Position numbers and translations under genes: made by a program
Shown: one piece after another, positions 7,082-8,501 of the stretch
Position numbering within the stretch: the first letter of the stretch is position 1
Layout of the letters: each line of letters starts with the position of its first letter
NCBI GenBank assembly: GCA_022574065.1
Contig: JACZST010000075.1
Location: forward strand, 1 to 8,501
Direction: 5' to 3'
DNA length: 8,501 nt
From: Acidobacteriota bacterium
GTDB lineage: Bacteria; Actinomycetota; Acidimicrobiia; Spongiisociales; UBA5794
Notes under the pieces: generated by a model
Told to the model about the DNA's origin: nothing
The model's database searches: none
Seen by the model: the letters and a program-made list of their open reading frames with translations, nothing else

Positions 7082-7411
7082 ATGGCTTATAGCGAGGAAT
7101 TGGCCCAGCGGATCCGAGACGAGATCGGCGCCCACCCCGCCCTGGTGGAAAAGCAGATGTTTGGAGGCATAGCCTTCATGATCCACGGCAACATGTCGGT
7201 CGGCGTCGCCGGCGATGAGTTGATGGTCCGGGTGGGCAAGGAGAACGACGGGGCGGCGATGGCTCGACCCCATGTTCGGCCCTTCGACCTGTCGGGACGC
7301 CCTATGGCCGGTTGGGTACTGGTCGCCGCCGAGGGACTCTCTGCAGACGAGGACTTGGCCAGCTGGATCGACACCGGAGTCCAGTACGCGGAGAACCTGC
7401 CCCTGAAGTAG
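7082..7411 (+). CDS. TfoX N-terminal-domain protein
   Basis: The 109-residue product fits the TfoX N-terminal domain along its full length: a starting helix (MAYSEELAQRIRDEIG), the signature EKQMFGGIAFMIHGNM at residues 23-38, the strand LMVRVGKE, then GRPMAGWVLV, and a closing helix with DLASWIDTG. It lacks the separate C-terminal TfoX domain, as single-domain members in actinobacteria usually do. In gammaproteobacteria two-domain TfoX/Sxy activates competence genes together with CRP-cAMP; single-domain proteins have no settled role. The ATG at 7082 lies four bases after the cyclase stop without a strong ribosome site, which points to translational coupling. An alternative start at 7049 lies inside the cyclase gene and would add 11 residues unlike the family. 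The family call is firm; a regulatory link to the cyclase is inferred. Confidence 0.9.
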   Translation: MAYSEELAQRIRDEIGAHPALVEKQMFGGIAFMIHGNMSVGVAGDELMVRVGKENDGAAMARPHVRPFDLSGRPMAGWVLVAAEGLSADEDLASWIDTGVQYAENLPLK

Positions 7412-7420
7412 CCTACCTAT

Positions 7421-7432
7421 GAACGTATGTTT
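7421..7432. promoter_or_regulatory. LexA (SOS) box-like site
   Basis: GAACGTATGTTT matches all 12 positions of the core GAACRNRYGTTY of the actinobacterial SOS box. The outermost bases are T and A instead of C and G. It lies 37 bases upstream of the -10 box at 7470-7475, suitable for repression of the XRE/nucleotidyltransferase genes. It is a single site read by eye. Confidence 0.35.
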
Positions 7433-7445
7433 ACATCCAAATGCA

Positions 7446-7455
7446 GTGTATACAC
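7446..7455. promoter_or_regulatory. Perfect palindrome GTGTATACAC, possible XRE operator
   Basis: The 10-bp perfect palindrome spans the place where a -35 box would lie for the -10 at 7470-7475. XRE-type antitoxins commonly repress their own operon by binding such palindromes, so it is the best operator candidate for the protein encoded at 7482. Symmetry does not extend further. Confidence 0.4.
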
Positions 7456-7469
7456 GCACTAGGTTGTGA

Positions 7470-7475
7470 TAGAAT
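7470..7475 (+). promoter_or_regulatory. -10 box of a probable leaderless promoter for the XRE gene
   Basis: TAGAAT fits TANNNT and ends six bases before ATG 7482, the same geometry as at 1176-1188. There is no Shine-Dalgarno sequence before 7482. This placement also decides the start in favour of ATG 7482 over GTG 7476, which would lie upstream of the predicted first transcribed base. Confidence 0.5.
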
Positions 7476-7481
7476 GTGGGT

Positions 7482-7826
7482 ATGGGAAAGTACGACCCCG
7501 CCCCGACACTGGCGGCCGGGCTTCTCCGCACAGCGCGTGATCGAGCAGGCCTCACCCAACAACAGCTGGCCGATCACGCCGGCGTTACTCAGCAGGCAAT
7601 CTCCGCCTACGAAACCGGTCGCAAGGAGCCGATGATGCCAACGCTGATCAAACTGCTCGGCGCGGCCGGTTTTGAAATGCGGATCCAGTTGAAGCCGGTC
7701 GACGACCACGACCAGGGCTTGGAACAATTCCTGGCGTCGCTCCCTCCCACGCAACGCGCCGAACTCGAAGTCACACGCCGGCGGCGCACCGAGGAGGCCC
7801 GGCTCCGCCGGGTACGAGGGCATTAG
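7482..7826 (+). CDS. XRE-family helix-turn-helix regulator, probable antitoxin
   Basis: The 114-residue protein has an XRE/Cro-type helix-turn-helix at about residues 9-62: a first helix (TLAAGLLRTARDRAG), the second at TQQQLADHAG (25-34), the recognition helix TQQAISAYETG (36-46), and KEPMMPTLIKLLGAAG. The C-terminal third (LEQFLASLPP, then ELEVTRRRRTEEARLRRV) is charged and helical and could form a dimer or contact the neighbouring protein. Its TAG stop (7824-7826) abuts the ATG of the nucleotidyltransferase gene with no intervening base, so the pair is one translational unit. Gene order and sizes fit an antitoxin-toxin operon. A palindrome and an SOS-box-like site lie upstream. A plain transcriptional regulator is the alternative. 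Confidence 0.85.
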   Translation: MGKYDPAPTLAAGLLRTARDRAGLTQQQLADHAGVTQQAISAYETGRKEPMMPTLIKLLGAAGFEMRIQLKPVDDHDQGLEQFLASLPPTQRAELEVTRRRRTEEARLRRVRGH

Positions 7827-8345
7827 ATGCCGACGCCCGACGTCGACGTGGATGCCATCCTGGCTGCCCTCGATCGACATGATGTCGACTACGTGATCAT
7901 TGGCGGGTTCGCCGCGGAGCTCTATGACGTGGCGATTCCCCCGACACGCGACATCGACATCACGCCGTCTGTTGATCCGGAGAACCTGGCTCGTCTCGCC
8001 GATGCGTTGATCGAACTCGAGGCCCGGTTCCGAGTGGTCGACGGACCACCGGACGGAGTCGAGGTCCCCGGTGGTGTCACGGCCGAATGGCTGGCGTCGA
8101 TGCTCGCTGCGACCTTCACGACGAGCGCCGGCCCATTTGACATTTGGGTGCGACCTGCAGGTACGGCTGGCTTTGAAGACCTGGTTCAGAACAGGCGTTA
8201 TGTGAGCTACCAAGATTACGAGGTGCCGGTCGCGAGCCTGGAAGACGTGATTCGATCAAAGGAAGCAGTCGGTCGGGTAAAGGATCTGCTGGTGATACCG
8301 GCGTTGCGCGCCCACCTGAGGCGCATGGGACCGACATCGCGATAG
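7827..8345 (+). CDS. Nucleotidyltransferase-fold protein, probable toxin partner
   Basis: The 172-residue protein has the DNA polymerase beta-type nucleotidyltransferase signature: VIIGGFAAEL with GG at 26-27, twelve or so residues, then DIDI with the metal-binding D42 and D44. A likely third acidic residue is D105 in GPFDIWVRP. The C terminus (VPVASLEDVIRSKEAVGRVKDLLVIPAL) is the conserved helix seen in small nucleotidyltransferases related to AbiEii/MenT toxins. Such toxins transfer nucleotides to tRNA or other targets, and in MenT systems this blocks tRNA charging. All catalytic residues seem present, so activity is likely. It starts directly at the stop of the XRE gene. The target cannot be told from sequence; an aminoglycoside-type or other small-molecule nucleotidyltransferase is an alternative. 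The neighbouring initiator tRNA gene is a point of context only. Confidence 0.8.
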   Translation: MPTPDVDVDAILAALDRHDVDYVIIGGFAAELYDVAIPPTRDIDITPSVDPENLARLADALIELEARFRVVDGPPDGVEVPGGVTAEWLASMLAATFTTSAGPFDIWVRPAGTAGFEDLVQNRRYVSYQDYEVPVASLEDVIRSKEAVGRVKDLLVIPALRAHLRRMGPTSR

Positions 8346-8359
8346 GCCCTTGTGTTTCG

Positions 8360-8365
8360 TATACT
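8360..8365 (+). promoter_or_regulatory. -10 box of the tRNA-Met promoter
   Basis: TATACT is a strong -10 hexamer ending 11 bases before the mature tRNA 5' end, which would leave a leader of only about four to five bases. No convincing -35 box lies 16-18 bases upstream. Confidence 0.5.
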
Positions 8366-8376
8366 CTCCGCCGCGA

Positions 8377-8450
<74 letters not shown>

Positions 8451-8454
8451 CGAA

Positions 8455-8492
8455 GGAAACCCTTGGGATTCCTACATATCCCAGGGGTTTCT
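8455..8492 (+). terminator. Hairpin after tRNA-Met, probable terminator
   Basis: GAAACCCTTGGGAT (8456-8469) pairs with ATCCCAGGGGTTTC (8478-8491) through 14 bp, one of them a U:G wobble in RNA, around an eight-base loop (8470-8477). A further G:U pair (8455/8492) is possible. No T-run follows; stems without a U-tract are often taken as terminators in high-GC actinobacteria. Confidence 0.65.
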
Positions 8493-8501
8493 GCGCGCCG
8501 G

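Noticed and set aside
7431..8213. Minus-strand open frame of 260 codons
   Set aside because: It lies opposite the XRE and nucleotidyltransferase genes, both of which have clear family motifs, and its own translation shows none.

Overview
The window is a high-GC stretch in which every supported gene lies on the + strand. It comes most likely from an actinobacterium: codon third positions are GC-rich, GTG starts are common, two genes look leaderless (a TANNNT -10 box six bases before the start codon), and there is a long UPF0182 membrane protein. Class-level placement (for example Acidimicrobiia) is a guess from gene style, not something the sequence proves.

Layout. Bases 1-1161 hold the C-terminal part of a protein whose frame is open to the left edge. 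It has a long Pro/Ser/Glu-rich linker invaded by palindromic DNA repeats, then a helical region and a cysteine cluster at the C terminus. I think it is the tail of a DivIVA-domain-type actinobacterial protein whose last domain resembles the phage Mu F-like fold. A leaderless promoter then precedes a 951-residue UPF0182 (COG1615) protein with seven membrane helices and a large extracytoplasmic domain (1188-4043). A short spacer carrying a simple-sequence repeat follows (4041-4105). Next come a five-helix membrane protein (4209-4874) and a coupled 47-residue membrane miniprotein (4882-5025).

A second block is a signalling pair: a TPR-like protein ending in a class III adenylate/guanylate cyclase domain (5098-7077), followed four bases later by a small TfoX N-terminal-domain protein (7082-7411).

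The right end is a compact accessory module: an XRE-type regulator (7482-7826) and, abutting it, a nucleotidyltransferase-fold protein (7827-8345). Together they look like a toxin-antitoxin pair. The 70-base gap before them has a leaderless -10 box, a perfect 10-bp palindrome that could be the XRE operator, and a sequence matching the core of the actinobacterial LexA (SOS) box. The module ends beside an initiator tRNA-Met gene (8377-8450) with its own -10 box and a strong 14-bp hairpin downstream.

The points most worth a second look are the possibly SOS-controlled XRE/nucleotidyltransferase pair beside the tRNA, the cyclase-TfoX pair with a substituted catalytic Asn, and the in-frame palindromic repeats in the first gene. 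No CRISPR array, insertion sequence or rRNA gene is visible.
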